A stretch of 64,000 nt of DNA from Granulicella rosea (GTDB taxonomy: Bacteria > Acidobacteriota > Terriglobia > Terriglobales > Acidobacteriaceae), in assembly GCF_900188085.1 (NCBI RefSeq), contig NZ_FZOU01000001.1:62001-126000 (forward strand), in the 5' to 3' direction. Positions 48,561 through 58,112 of this stretch are shown piece after piece. Made by a program: the position numbers and the translations under genes. The notes under the pieces were generated by a model, which was not told the origin of the DNA, did no database searches, and worked only from the letters and a program-made list of their open reading frames with translations. Numbering within the stretch: the first letter of the stretch is position 1; every line of letters begins with the position of its first letter.

Positions 48561-49918
48561 GCCGCCACCCCGGAGCCCAGCGGGACGGAGCGGCGTGCGA
48601 GCCGGTAGGGCAGATTCTCCGCGTGGCGCAGATGGAAGCCCACGATAACCACCATGGTGACGTGGAACCAGAAGTAGACGCGGAGAAGATTCTGATCGAC
48701 CAGCAGGATCGCAAACTCGTACAGCAGGGCGCGCACCAGCGCACGCAGCCACTTGGCGCGCTCATCCTGCCAACGCCTGCGGATGAGCGCGAACTCTCCC
48801 AGCGTGATGGCGGTGAAGAACCACAGAAAGGGCAGGATGCCCAGCACGCCGCTGCCCGCCAGCACCTCGATGAGTACGGGAAAGCCCCAGTTCACCTTCA
48901 GGTCGGCGGCGGTGGCGACCTGCTGGCCGTGCAGCTCCGCGATGCGCGCGGCGACGCCGCCCATGCTGCGACCGATCAACGGCTGCTCCTTGAAGACGGT
49001 CCATGTGTCGTCGAACTGCATCGCGCGCGTGGTGACGGAGTGAGCCGCGGTGTTGTTCAACCCGGAGCCCTGCAGGAAGGTATTGAGGTCCAGATGCTGC
49101 GAGAGCGTGCGCAGCCCCTGCGCGACGAGCACGGCGCCGAGAAGCATCAACGCGACGACGCGGCCACGCGGCAGCGCGATGCGAATATCTCCCCGGGCAA
49201 GACGCCGCTTGGCGCCGCCGAGTCCGCTCCAGAGCACGGGCAGGAGACGCGCCGCCCCCTCGACGCCGAGGAAGATCCAGGCCGTCTTGCTGGTGGAGAG
49301 AAAAAAGATGATGCCGACGCCCCAGGCGATGTAGCGCCAGCGCGGGTCGCGCGTGATCTCCGCCCGCGAGGCCCGCAGGTCGATCAGCATGATCCAGCCC
49401 ATGAGCAGGTAGGTGGCGAAGAAGGACGGCTCATAGCTGAAGCCGTTCACGCGCGGCAGCACGCCATGGATGATCCACTGCTGCACGAGATAGTGCCCGA
49501 GATGCAGCGAGGGCGTGACGAACTGGAAGAGACCGAAGCCGGCGATGAAGAGATAGGAGTAGAGGTAATACCGCATCAGCACCTCCACATGCGCGCTGCG
49601 GCCATAGACCTGCAGCATGGCGAAGACGGAGACGACGGTAAAGACCAGCAGCAGATAAAGCTGGATGCCGCCCATGCCGGCGGTGCTGACATAGAGCAGC
49701 ACGCCCTGCAGCGTCGTCCAGCAGAGCAGCGAGACGCCGCCGCGCGGCAGCAGGATCACGCCGGATTGCAGCATCTTCGCCATGGCGCAGATCAGCATCA
49801 AGACCATGATGAGTTGGCCCGGACGCAGCGAACCGCCGATATTGAGCACCCCGAAGACGTCGAAGGACGACGTGAAAAAAGCCACGCCGACGAGCCAGTC
49901 GATCACCGAAAGAGTCAT
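48557..49918 (-). CDS. O-antigen ligase/polymerase (Wzy-like)
   Basis: A 453-residue protein with about ten hydrophobic segments and one larger loop (about 245-350), typical of Wzy/WaaL. The loop includes 'RVNGFSYEPSFFATYLLMGW' (core GFSYEPSFFATYLL) and 'TTRAMQFDDTWTVFKEQPLIGRSMGG' (core FDDTWTVFKEQPLIGRSMGG), where conserved Glu and Gly-rich PLIG are typical of the family. It joins repeat units in the periplasm. Genes: Wzz-like directly upstream and the polytopic protein overlapped downstream. Family assignment is by topology and the PLIG motif. Confidence 0.85.
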   Translation of the reverse strand: MTLSVIDWLVGVAFFTSSFDVFGVLNIGGSLRPGQLIMVLMLICAMAKMLQSGVILLPRGGVSLLCWTTLQGVLLYVSTAGMGGIQLYLLLVFTVVSVFAMLQVYGRSAHVEVLMRYYLYSYLFIAGFGLFQFVTPSLHLGHYLVQQWIIHGVLPRVNGFSYEPSFFATYLLMGWIMLIDLRASRAEITRDPRWRYIAWGVGIIFFLSTSKTAWIFLGVEGAARLLPVLWSGLGGAKRRLARGDIRIALPRGRVVALMLLGAVLVAQGLRTLSQHLDLNTFLQGSGLNNTAAHSVTTRAMQFDDTWTVFKEQPLIGRSMGGVAARIAELHGQQVATAADLKVNWGFPVLIEVLAGSGVLGILPFLWFFTAITLGEFALIRRRWQDERAKWLRALVRALLYEFAILLVDQNLLRVYFWFHVTMVVIVGFHLRHAENLPYRLARRSVPLGSGVAA

Positions 49919-49939
49919 GGCGCACCTCGCTTGCCGGAG

Positions 49940-51178
49940 CTACCGGGCCGCCGGACCATGCGTCTCATCGGCGCCTCCCGACACGAGCTGACGATACCGC
50001 GCGCGATTCTCCGGATTCCGCGCGACCGTCCGGACGAAGGCTTCGAGAAAGGTATAGACGAAGCCGAAACCGAGGCCGCCGGCGATGCCCAGCAGGCAGT
50101 AAAGCGTGCGGGGCGGCCAGGACTTGTGGTCGGCCGGCACGGCGGGATCGAGGATCTGGACCATGGAGATGGTCTTGGCCTCCTGCTGGCGTGCGGTCTC
50201 GAACTGCTTTTCCAGCAGCTCGAAGAGCGTCTCGTGAAACTTCACCTCGCGCGCAAGCCGTGTGTAGGTGAGGGTCTCTCCGGGCGCCTTGGAGGTGGAG
50301 AACCCGGCCTCTTCTCCGCTTCCGCTCTTCATGGCGGCGAGCTGGCCCTCGAGACTGGCAATCTCCGCCCGCAGCCGGACGACCTCGACGTTCTGCTCGG
50401 TGGCCGACTGGAGCATGCCGTTGAGCTGAATCTGCCGGAGCCGCAACTGCGCGCGTGTGTTTTCGATCGCGGTCAGGGCGGCCTGCGCCTGCGCCGGCGG
50501 CAGCATCAAGCCGGATCTCTCCTGCTCCTGCTTCAGCGCGACCTCAGCATCGGCAAGCGCGTCCTTCTCCTGGACCATCTGGCGCTCGTAAAAGACGCGC
50601 TGCTGTCCCGCGGAGGTGATGGCGAGCGTCTGGTTCAGCCGGTCCAGCTCCGTGAGGTAGCCGTTGGCGAGCGTGGCTGAGAGATTCTTGTCGCCCGTCT
50701 CGACCGTGATGCGGATGAGGCCTTCCTTCGAGGCCTCGAAGATGCTGCTCGCAGCCAGCGCACGCTCCGCGTCCGCGCGGGTCTTCGCGTGATAGAAGGC
50801 CATCAGGCCGTTCTTGTCGATAAGGCGGTCGGCCAGGGAGCGGCTCTTCAGGATGTCGACGTACACCTCGAAGCCGCCGCCCATCAGGTCCAGTCCGCTG
50901 GCCATCTGCAGGGCCAGACCGGCGGCGCTGGGGTTGGCCTGCGGGACCAGCAGCACGGCGGTGGAGGAGAAGCGCGGCACGGCGGTCAGCATCCAGGCGA
51001 GCATGAGGCAGAAGCCGGCGACACCGAAGAGAAACGTGCGCAGCCAGTGCCGCTGCTGCACCAGCAGGAGCGCGAAGAGGTCCAGCTCTCCTCCGGAGGG
51101 AGGGGCTGGCGGCGGGCCCGAAGGCTCGGGGCGAAGCTCTGCGCGGTACGGCGTGGGGCTCTCTAACGACACCTGCAA
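49940..51178 (-). CDS. Polysaccharide chain-length determinant (Wzz/GumC-like)
   Basis: A 412-residue protein with a Pro-rich N-terminus (1-35), a first membrane helix (about 47-67, FLFGVAGFCLMLAWMLT), a periplasmic coiled coil (about 150-340) and a second membrane helix (about 365-385, LYCLLGIAGGLGFGFVYTF). The Pro/Gly-rich P.....PPRTLYC before the second helix is the family mark. There is no C-terminal tyrosine kinase domain, and none is encoded nearby. It sets chain length and couples polymerisation to export. Confidence 0.9.
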   Translation of the reverse strand: MQVSLESPTPYRAELRPEPSGPPPAPPSGGELDLFALLLVQQRHWLRTFLFGVAGFCLMLAWMLTAVPRFSSTAVLLVPQANPSAAGLALQMASGLDLMGGGFEVYVDILKSRSLADRLIDKNGLMAFYHAKTRADAERALAASSIFEASKEGLIRITVETGDKNLSATLANGYLTELDRLNQTLAITSAGQQRVFYERQMVQEKDALADAEVALKQEQERSGLMLPPAQAQAALTAIENTRAQLRLRQIQLNGMLQSATEQNVEVVRLRAEIASLEGQLAAMKSGSGEEAGFSTSKAPGETLTYTRLAREVKFHETLFELLEKQFETARQQEAKTISMVQILDPAVPADHKSWPPRTLYCLLGIAGGLGFGFVYTFLEAFVRTVARNPENRARYRQLVSGGADETHGPAAR

Positions 51179-51191
51179 CTCCTTTGGCCTA

Positions 51192-53639
51192 CTATTTCAA
51201 CACTTCGATGGCTGCCGCGCCCAGACCGAACTGGCCGACGATATTGGAGATATCGAGCAGATTGCGCAGGATCGCCCGGCGATCGAGCCGCAGCGGCACA
51301 ACAATGGTGTCCCCCGGATTGATGAGCGCGCGGTCGACCTTGCCGTACTGGTTGCTGAAGACGGAGCCGTCGGCGCGGATGACGAAGGTGCGTTTGGCGT
51401 CGGCCTGACGATCCGGGCCGCCGGCCTGGCGGAGGTAATCGATCGTGCGGCGGCCGCTGGAGTAGACGAAGGCGTTGGCGCTGTAGACCTGGCCGGCGAC
51501 GTTGACCACCGAGGGCAGACGCGGCACGACAAAGCGATCGCCATCCTCGAGCGCGAGGTCGGGCAGCGAGTCGATATCGTGCGAGTCCGGCGTGAGCGGC
51601 AGGACGATGCGTCCGATGGGCTCCTGCTGGCGGAGCCGAGCGATAGCCTCGCGCGCGTCGGCAAGCGAAGCGGTGGCGGAGGCGGCGTCGCGGTCGTTGA
51701 TGGCCTTGGCGTTCGAAGACGCGGCCGCGCTGGTCACCTGCGCGTCGAGCGACTGCGCGTACTCGTTCAGGCGCTGGCGTTCGACCCGGCGGGTGGACTC
51801 GCGCGTGAACTCCGACGCGTAGAGATAAGCGTCTGGCGTGAGTCCGCCGGCGCGTTTCAGCAAGTGACGGAGCGTCTCGCCGGGCTGCACGCTGTAGACG
51901 CCGGATGCGACGAACTCGCCTTCGAGCCGCACGAAGCGCGTCTGCTGCGAGGTGGGCACGTTGATGTCGGCGTTCGAAAAGATGGTGACGACGTCGCCGT
52001 CGAGCAGCTCCTTGTTCTCCGCCGGGTCGCGGTCGAGCACGACCTTGCCGAGGTTGAACGGGATGAGCGAGGTGGTAAGGGTGCGGGCGTCGAGCCGCTC
52101 GATGACGGCATAGCTCCAGTTGATATCGGGCGCGCTGAGCACGACATCGTTCTTCGCCTGGAAGACGCCGCTGTTGCTGGTGAGCGCGGTGGCGACGGAG
52201 TTGCCGCTCTGCCCTTGCGCGCTGCCGCGTTGAATGGCCTGCGACGGCGTGGCGGAGGCGTGAGGACCGACCGCGCCTTCGGTCGCGTCCGAGGGCGCGG
52301 TCTGGTTCTCGCCGTAGTCGGACGAGATCTGGCCGAGCTCGTTGCGGCGGCGGAAGTAGTTCCTCGTCACCAGCGCGTCGCGGCTGGGGATCAGGTCCAG
52401 CACGTGCATGCCCTCGTGCCAGACGTAGCGGCCGGGGTTGGCGACATTGCCGCGCAGCGTCACGCTGGCGTGAAACTTATCGAGCACGGCGGGCACGGTG
52501 ACGATATCGCCGGTCTGCACATAGGGGTTCTGCCCCTGCGCGATGTCGACGTCGACGACCGAGCGCATGGTGTGCTCGAAGACGCGCTCCAGCCGGATAT
52601 GCGCGCCGGCGGCGAGCGAGGTGAGTCCGCCGGCGAGGTCGATCGCCTGCTGGACCGTCGTGCCGGGCAGCGTCTCGTAGATGGCCGGATTGGGCACGGA
52701 GCCGAGGACAGCGGTCTGCGGACCGGCGACGGGGATGAAGATGACATCCTCATTCTGCAGCGGGATGTCTTTGCTCTTGTCGCCGTGCAGCAGCAGGTCG
52801 TAAAGATCGAAGTGCGCGATGGTCTGCTTGCCGCGTTGCACCTGGATATCGCGCAGGCTGCCCTGCGGCAGGACGCCGCCCGAGGCAAAGAGCGCGTTGA
52901 GCAGCGTGCTGAGCGAGCTGACGGTGTAGGCGCCCGGACGGCGCGCCTCGCCGACGACGAAGACCTGGATCGACCGCAGGCGGCCCATGCCGACGCTGAC
53001 GTCGAAGTTGCGATAGACCTGGCCGAGACGCGTCTTGAGGAAGGTCTGCGCCTCTGAAAACCGCAGCCCGGCGAGGTGGACGGGGCCGATCTGCGGGAGC
53101 GAGATATCGCCGCTGCGGTCGATGGCGAAGAGGCTCTGTTGGTTGACCTGGCCGAAGACCTGGACGCGAAGCTCGTCGCCGGGACCGAGGACGTAGTCGG
53201 GGCCGACGGGCACATCCTCGACCGGCGCGAAGGTGCTGGGAACATTGGCGAAGAGGCTGGCGCCGAAGATGGCCAGGGGCTGGCCGGTGGTCTCCTGCAC
53301 GGTGCGCTGGAAGTCGGTGAGGCGGTCGGGCGGCGCGAGGAGGACGGAGCCGCGGCTCACGCGGGTGTTCTGGTTGCGGGTGTCGTCGGCGCCGGCGCGG
53401 GCGCCGTCCTGCTGGTTGGCGCCGAGGGGCTGCGCGGCGGGCGTCTGAGCCGGCGCCATGGCGGCAGCGGGCGCGGCGGCGGCGGGCGCGGCAGCCGCCG
53501 CCTGTCCGAAGGCCGGCTGCGTCAGACCGATGCAGAGCAGCAGCGCGGAAGACAGGACCGGAGCTGGCCGGAGGAATCCGCGGAGGCGGGCGGGGCGTTG
53601 AGGCGACTGCACTTCGGTCACGACTCTGGGTCCTGTCAT
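51192..53639 (-). CDS. Polysaccharide biosynthesis/export protein (Wza-like, multi-SLBB)
   Basis: An 815-residue outer-membrane export protein. After a signal peptide (about 20-45, core LSSALLLCIGLTQPAFG) and an Ala/Pro/Gln-rich stretch come a Poly_export domain (about 140-230, with YVLGPGDELRVQVFGQVNQQ) and at least four SLBB-type domains (about 230-300, 335-420, 590-650, 720-790), which makes it longer than simple Wza (about 380). The gene starts the minus-strand locus. ATG 53639 is taken as the start, but ATGs at 53657 and 53687 are possible. It probably forms the outer-membrane channel. Confidence 0.9.
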   Translation of the reverse strand: MTGPRVVTEVQSPQRPARLRGFLRPAPVLSSALLLCIGLTQPAFGQAAAAAPAAAAPAAAMAPAQTPAAQPLGANQQDGARAGADDTRNQNTRVSRGSVLLAPPDRLTDFQRTVQETTGQPLAIFGASLFANVPSTFAPVEDVPVGPDYVLGPGDELRVQVFGQVNQQSLFAIDRSGDISLPQIGPVHLAGLRFSEAQTFLKTRLGQVYRNFDVSVGMGRLRSIQVFVVGEARRPGAYTVSSLSTLLNALFASGGVLPQGSLRDIQVQRGKQTIAHFDLYDLLLHGDKSKDIPLQNEDVIFIPVAGPQTAVLGSVPNPAIYETLPGTTVQQAIDLAGGLTSLAAGAHIRLERVFEHTMRSVVDVDIAQGQNPYVQTGDIVTVPAVLDKFHASVTLRGNVANPGRYVWHEGMHVLDLIPSRDALVTRNYFRRRNELGQISSDYGENQTAPSDATEGAVGPHASATPSQAIQRGSAQGQSGNSVATALTSNSGVFQAKNDVVLSAPDINWSYAVIERLDARTLTTSLIPFNLGKVVLDRDPAENKELLDGDVVTIFSNADINVPTSQQTRFVRLEGEFVASGVYSVQPGETLRHLLKRAGGLTPDAYLYASEFTRESTRRVERQRLNEYAQSLDAQVTSAAASSNAKAINDRDAASATASLADAREAIARLRQQEPIGRIVLPLTPDSHDIDSLPDLALEDGDRFVVPRLPSVVNVAGQVYSANAFVYSSGRRTIDYLRQAGGPDRQADAKRTFVIRADGSVFSNQYGKVDRALINPGDTIVVPLRLDRRAILRNLLDISNIVGQFGLGAAAIEVLK

Positions 53640-53773
53640 CGGGCAAGATTTCGGCATGGGCCTGGAAGGGTCGAACGCTACCGGCACGAGCCTGCGCCTA
53701 GTCTACAACCTAAAACCGCTTGCGGAGGGCAACGGCGGTTGTCGCTTCGGACTCCTAACGGGCAGAGGTGTTT

Positions 53774-53998
53774 ATGGCACAGGCAACGGCAGTCGCAACG
53801 GGAGTCAAGGAACAGTCGCTGCACGACCCGAAGGTCGCGGCGGAGCCCTCCGGGCCGAAGGGCGATGTACACAACACCGCCGGAAGCGGACCGACGAAGG
53901 TGCAGTCGCCCACGCCGGAGAACAAGCTGGGGGCCATCGACCCCTCGGCGCCGGGAAACACGGGGATTACGCCCGGGACGGCGGGAGAGAAGTCTTAG
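53774..53998 (+). CDS. Small hydrophilic protein of unknown function
   Basis: A 74-residue protein without signal or membrane segment, rich in Ala, Gly, Pro, Thr and Lys, likely disordered (for example SPTPENKLGAIDPSAPGNTG). AGAGG lies 6 bases before ATG 53774. It is divergent from the polysaccharide export gene. No family is recognised, and composition-based matches would be unreliable. Confidence 0.5.
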   Translation: MAQATAVATGVKEQSLHDPKVAAEPSGPKGDVHNTAGSGPTKVQSPTPENKLGAIDPSAPGNTGITPGTAGEKS

Positions 53999-54032
53999 GG
54001 ACTTGGACCAGGTTTGTGGTATTCGGACAAAG

Positions 54033-54130
54033 CCTGTCATTCTGAGCGCAGCGAAGAACCTGCTTTTTGCCTGGAGAGCTGCGGCGCTTCGAGCGAGAAG
54101 CAGGTCCTTCACTCCGTTCAGGATGACAGG
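54033..54130. repeat. Dispersed inverted repeat (GTCATYCTGAGCG family)
   Basis: CCTGTCATTCTGAGCGCAGC and inverted CACTCCGTTCAGGATGACAGG with about 45 bases between, extended by AGAACCTGCT/AGCAGGTCCT. Right after the small protein gene and before the hydrolase gene. Confidence 0.75.
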
Positions 54131-54154
54131 CTTTTAGGTAGTTGATGACGGACT

Positions 54155-55498
54155 TTGGGAGTGGTTCCGCCAAAGAGTTTTACAATCGCAGCACTGCCCC
54201 CGGCAGAGCTTGCGCCCAACCCCGAGGTGAATGTGCCGACCGAAGTCTCTTCCCGCTTTGCCGTAACTGCGAGCAACGTGATCGAAAACCTGACCGAACT
54301 GCGGGCGCTTACCGGCGACACGCACGGCGCGCAGCGCGTCGCCTGGACCGACACCTGGCTGAAGGCGCGGGCGTGGTTCGAAGGCAAGCTGGGTGCACTG
54401 CCTTATAAGGTCGAACGCGCGACGGACGCAGCCGGCAATCGCTGGGTGACGCTGCGCGGGACGACCGAGCGGTCGCTGATTCTGGGCAGCCATCTCGACT
54501 CCGTCCCGAACGGCGGCTGGCTCGACGGGTGTCTCGGCGTGGTGACGGGACTCGAGGTGCTGCGCTCGCTTGCCGTCTTCTACGACGGCCTGCCGCCGAT
54601 GACGATTCGGCTGGTGGACTGGGCGGACGAGGAGGGCGCGCGCTTTGGGCGAAGCCTCTTCGGCTCGTCGGCCTTTGCGGGTACGCACAGCATTGCAGCG
54701 GACCGAGTCCGGACCGACCGGGACGGGGTAACGCTGGAGGACGCGCTGGCGCGTTGCGGCGTCGCGGTCGAAGGGATCGGCGCGGCGGCGGACGAGCGCG
54801 GGCAGGCGGCGGCATACCTCGAACTCCACATCGAGCAGGGCCCGGTGCTTGAAAATATGGGCTGGCCGTTGGGCGTCGTCCTGGGCACCAAGGGAGTCGA
54901 ACGGCATCAGATTACGTTCTTCGGGCAGGAGGCTCACTCCGGTTCGACCCCAATGGCGGTGCGGCGCGACGCGCTGGCCGCGGCGGCGAAGCTGGCGCTC
55001 GAGATTCGTCCGATCGCGCGGAAGCATCCCGATGCGGTGGCGACGATGGGCAGTGTGAAGACCTTTCCTGGCATTGTGACGGCGGTCGTCGGGAGGTGCG
55101 AGGCGACGCTCGACATGCGCGATCTCGACGCAGGCGTGCTGGCCGGGATGTTCGCCGAGGCCAAGGCCGCGAGCGAGCGCTTCGCCGAAGAGGAAGGCTG
55201 CACCGTGGAGTGGTCGCGCATCTGGAGCATCGAGCCCGTGCCCTTCGCCCCGGTGCTGATCGGGCTGTGCGAAGAGGCGATCGTGGAGACGGCAGGCAAG
55301 GCGCACAAGCTGCCGTCCGGCCCGTTGCACGACGCGGCCGAGGTCGCGCGATGCGGCATCCCCACGGTGATGATGTTCGTGCAGTCGCTCAAAGGCCTGA
55401 GCCACAACAGTCTGGAAGACACGCGGCTGGAGGATCTGGAGGCGGCGGTAACGGCGTTTGGACGGCTGGCGGCGAAGACGGTGGTGGCGCTGGGGTGA
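54155..55498 (+). CDS. M20 family hydrolase (allantoate/N-carbamoyl amino acid amidohydrolase type)
   Basis: A 447-residue binuclear-metal amidohydrolase. Metal-site motifs: GSHLDSVPNGGWLDG (His and Asp), DWADEEGARFG (Glu pair), LELHIEQGP (His) and a final His in KGLSHN. The lid/dimerisation domain (about 240-350) contains QEAHSGSTPMAVRRD. This matches HyuC/AllC-type enzymes rather than peptidases. The start is uncertain: TTG 54155 or GTG 54161 begin the frame, whereas the conserved domain begins at about residue 35; a start at a GTG near 54229-54235 with GAGGTG upstream is possible. Cytosolic. Confidence 0.88.
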   Translation: MGVVPPKSFTIAALPPAELAPNPEVNVPTEVSSRFAVTASNVIENLTELRALTGDTHGAQRVAWTDTWLKARAWFEGKLGALPYKVERATDAAGNRWVTLRGTTERSLILGSHLDSVPNGGWLDGCLGVVTGLEVLRSLAVFYDGLPPMTIRLVDWADEEGARFGRSLFGSSAFAGTHSIAADRVRTDRDGVTLEDALARCGVAVEGIGAAADERGQAAAYLELHIEQGPVLENMGWPLGVVLGTKGVERHQITFFGQEAHSGSTPMAVRRDALAAAAKLALEIRPIARKHPDAVATMGSVKTFPGIVTAVVGRCEATLDMRDLDAGVLAGMFAEAKAASERFAEEEGCTVEWSRIWSIEPVPFAPVLIGLCEEAIVETAGKAHKLPSGPLHDAAEVARCGIPTVMMFVQSLKGLSHNSLEDTRLEDLEAAVTAFGRLAAKTVVALG

Positions 55499-55668
55499 GT
55501 GCGTCTGCCCGTGGGTGGGTTCGTCTGAGGCGCGTTCCGGAGTTCGGAAAGTTTTGGCGAAGACTTTGCCTGCTGCCTCTATAATGATCGCCACGTAATC
55601 CCGGCGCAGAAATCCTCGTCTGTACCTGGTACCGCCCCGAATCTTCTTTGCTGGCAGGCTTCCCTTCT

Positions 55669-58029
55669 ATGCGCTTTTCCCTTGGTTCGGCTCTCGCCTT
55701 CCTCGCTCTCAGCCTTCCGGCCTTTGGCCAGGCGCCGACGACCTGCACCAGCGGCCTGTGTACGCAGCAGGTCACGTGCCCGAACGGCGGGACCACCTCG
55801 ATCAGCGGCGTCATCTACACGCCGAACGGGACCGACCCGCTGCCGAATGTGCTGGTCTATATTCCGACCGCGGCGGTAGACCCGTTTACGGCGGGCGTGA
55901 GCTGCCCGGTTCCGGGTACGCCGCCCTCGGGTTCGCCGCTGGTGGGCGCGACGACCGGCACCGACGGCAGCTTTACCCTGACGAACGTGCCGGTGGGCGC
56001 GAACATTCCGCTGGTAATCCAGTCCGGTCGCTGGCGCCGCACCGATCAGGTGGTGCCGATCACGACCGCCTGCACCAACACCGCCTTCAGCGCACGCATG
56101 CCGCGCACGAAGGCGGAGGGCGATATTCCGAAGTTTGCCGTGGCCACGGGCGCCGCCGACCAGGTGGAGTGCGTGCTGCTGAAGGTCGGCATCGACCCCA
56201 GCGAGTTTACCGATCTGGGCGGCACGGGGCGCGTCAACCTCTTCGCGGGCAGCGGCGCTTCGGGCTCGGTGATCAGTCAGTCGACGACCGCCTCCGAGAC
56301 CACACTGATGTCCGACCCGGCGGTGCTGAACAGCTACGACGTGCTGATGCTGCCGTGCGAGGGCGGGGCGTATCCGGCGGCCAAGACGGCAGCCGAGTAC
56401 ACCAACCTGGTGGGCTTCGCGAACGCCGGCGGACGCGTCTACTCCAGCCACTACAGCTACCAGTGGATGTACCAGAACGGCCCGTTCGCGGGCGTGGTGA
56501 ACTGGGCCGTCAACCAGGCGACGCTGGGCAACTCCGGCACCGGCGTCATCGACCAGACCTTCGCCGAGGGCAAGACGCTGGCGGCATGGCTGCCGCTGGT
56601 GGGCGCGACCACGACGCCGGGACAGATCACGATCGACACGTTGAAGCACGACTTTAACGGCGTCATTCCGCCGACCCAGTCGTGGATGACGCTCGTCGAT
56701 CCGCCGTCGAACCCGGTCATGCAGTTCGTCTTCAACGCGCCGGTGGGCGCCTCGACCAACCAGTGCGGACGCGTGCTCTTCAACGAGTACCACGTGGAGG
56801 CGCCGTCCAACGGGACGACCCCGGCCGGAACGACCTTCCCCAATGAGTGCAATACGGCTGTGCCGATGACTCCGCAGGAGAAGCTGCTGGAGTACAGCCT
56901 GTTCGAGCTGACCAACGACGGCACGGCCGCAACGCTGACGCCGGCCTCGGCCGACTTCGGCTCGCAGCCGATCAACTTCCAGACCGCCTCGCAGACCTTT
57001 ACCTGGACCAACAACTCCACCTTCGCCGAGGGCGTAACGCTGATCAACGCGAGCGGCGACTACGTGGTGACGGGCAGCAACTGCGTCAGCGTGACGCCGG
57101 GCGGAACGTGCAGCATCAACGTGGCGTTCAATCCGACGACGACGGGAACGCGTCCGGGCACGCTCTCGGTCGGTTCGGGCGCGACGACGCTGACCTCGAC
57201 GCTGACCGGCATTGGCATTCCCGACCTGGTGGTGAACTTTACCACCCTGAACTTCGGCAACCTGGACGTCGGAGCGACCGCGACGCAGACGCTGGTGGTG
57301 ACCAACAGCGCCAGCGGTCCGGTGACCGTGCCGGGATTCGTGACGACGGGCGACTACAGCGTTTCGACGAACTGCCCTGCGCTGCTGGCGGGGCTGGCAA
57401 GCTGCTCGGTGAGCGTGACGTTCAAACCGACGACGACGGGCCCACGCCCCGGCACGGTGGCGGTGAACTCCTCGAGCGCGGCTTACTCCGGCACGCCGTC
57501 CTCGCTGACGGGCAATGGCATCGACTTTACGATCGTGGGAACGCCGACCTCGGGCACGGTGGTGGCGGGGCTGGGCGCGGCGCTGAGCACGCTGACGACG
57601 CCGGTGGCGGGCTTCTCCTCGCAACTATCGCTGAGCTGCACGACGAATGCCGCGGCCTCCAGTTGCACGCTGGGCTCGAATGTGTTCGCCCTGACCGCTC
57701 CGGTGACGACCACGGTGACGATCGGGACGACCTCGAAGTACACCGTGATCGGATACGGCGGCTTCGGCGGGCAGTGGATGTGGGCCGTCGGCCTGGGCAG
57801 CGGTCTGCTGCTGTGGTTGAACCGGCGCAACGGGCGGCGCTTGCTGCGGGGCGCATTGATGCTGCTGGTGCTGGTCGCGGCCAGCACATCGTTGACGGGT
57901 TGCAGCGGGCATCTGCCGGCGGAGAACGCCGCCTACACCGCGCCCGGAACCTACACCTACACCATCACCGCGACCGATGGCTTCCTGGTGCATTCGGCGA
58001 CGTACTCGCTTACGGTGAACGCGAAGTAA
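55669..58029 (+). CDS. Large secreted choice-of-anchor-D/ASH-like protein
   Basis: A 786-residue secreted protein with a signal peptide (1-21, core LGSALAFLALSLPAFGQ). The first part has a carboxypeptidase-regulatory-like beta fold (about 50-120), then a region of about 290 residues that I do not recognise. Two ASH-type beta domains (about 430-525 and 525-625) follow; FGSQPINFQTASQTFTWTNN and LNFGNLDVGATATQTLVVTN are the marks. Near the C-terminus are a hydrophobic segment (about 700-720), RRNGRRLLRG, a second hydrophobic stretch ending TGCSG, and a final Ig-like strand set (TYTYTITATDGF). It may be a surface or matrix protein. Confidence 0.85.
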   Translation: MRFSLGSALAFLALSLPAFGQAPTTCTSGLCTQQVTCPNGGTTSISGVIYTPNGTDPLPNVLVYIPTAAVDPFTAGVSCPVPGTPPSGSPLVGATTGTDGSFTLTNVPVGANIPLVIQSGRWRRTDQVVPITTACTNTAFSARMPRTKAEGDIPKFAVATGAADQVECVLLKVGIDPSEFTDLGGTGRVNLFAGSGASGSVISQSTTASETTLMSDPAVLNSYDVLMLPCEGGAYPAAKTAAEYTNLVGFANAGGRVYSSHYSYQWMYQNGPFAGVVNWAVNQATLGNSGTGVIDQTFAEGKTLAAWLPLVGATTTPGQITIDTLKHDFNGVIPPTQSWMTLVDPPSNPVMQFVFNAPVGASTNQCGRVLFNEYHVEAPSNGTTPAGTTFPNECNTAVPMTPQEKLLEYSLFELTNDGTAATLTPASADFGSQPINFQTASQTFTWTNNSTFAEGVTLINASGDYVVTGSNCVSVTPGGTCSINVAFNPTTTGTRPGTLSVGSGATTLTSTLTGIGIPDLVVNFTTLNFGNLDVGATATQTLVVTNSASGPVTVPGFVTTGDYSVSTNCPALLAGLASCSVSVTFKPTTTGPRPGTVAVNSSSAAYSGTPSSLTGNGIDFTIVGTPTSGTVVAGLGAALSTLTTPVAGFSSQLSLSCTTNAAASSCTLGSNVFALTAPVTTTVTIGTTSKYTVIGYGGFGGQWMWAVGLGSGLLLWLNRRNGRRLLRGALMLLVLVAASTSLTGCSGHLPAENAAYTAPGTYTYTITATDGFLVHSATYSLTVNAK

Positions 58030-58050
58030 GCGCACGGCAATGCGAAACAC

Positions 58051-58089
58051 AACCGCCGCATCGGGCATGGGCTCGATGCGGCGGTTTTT
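58051..58089 (+). terminator. Rho-independent terminator
   Basis: AACCGCCGCATCG-N10-CGATGCGGCGGTT then TTTC, 21 bases after the anchor-D protein stop. It precedes the convergent gene at 58113. Confidence 0.88.
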
Positions 58090-58112
58090 CGTGCGTGAAG
58101 GCAGGATGGTTT

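Noticed and set aside
48561..48752. Longer start for the polytopic membrane protein
   Set aside because: It would overlap the polymerase gene by 65 codons in a Pro/Arg-rich, non-membrane composition typical of shadow frames.
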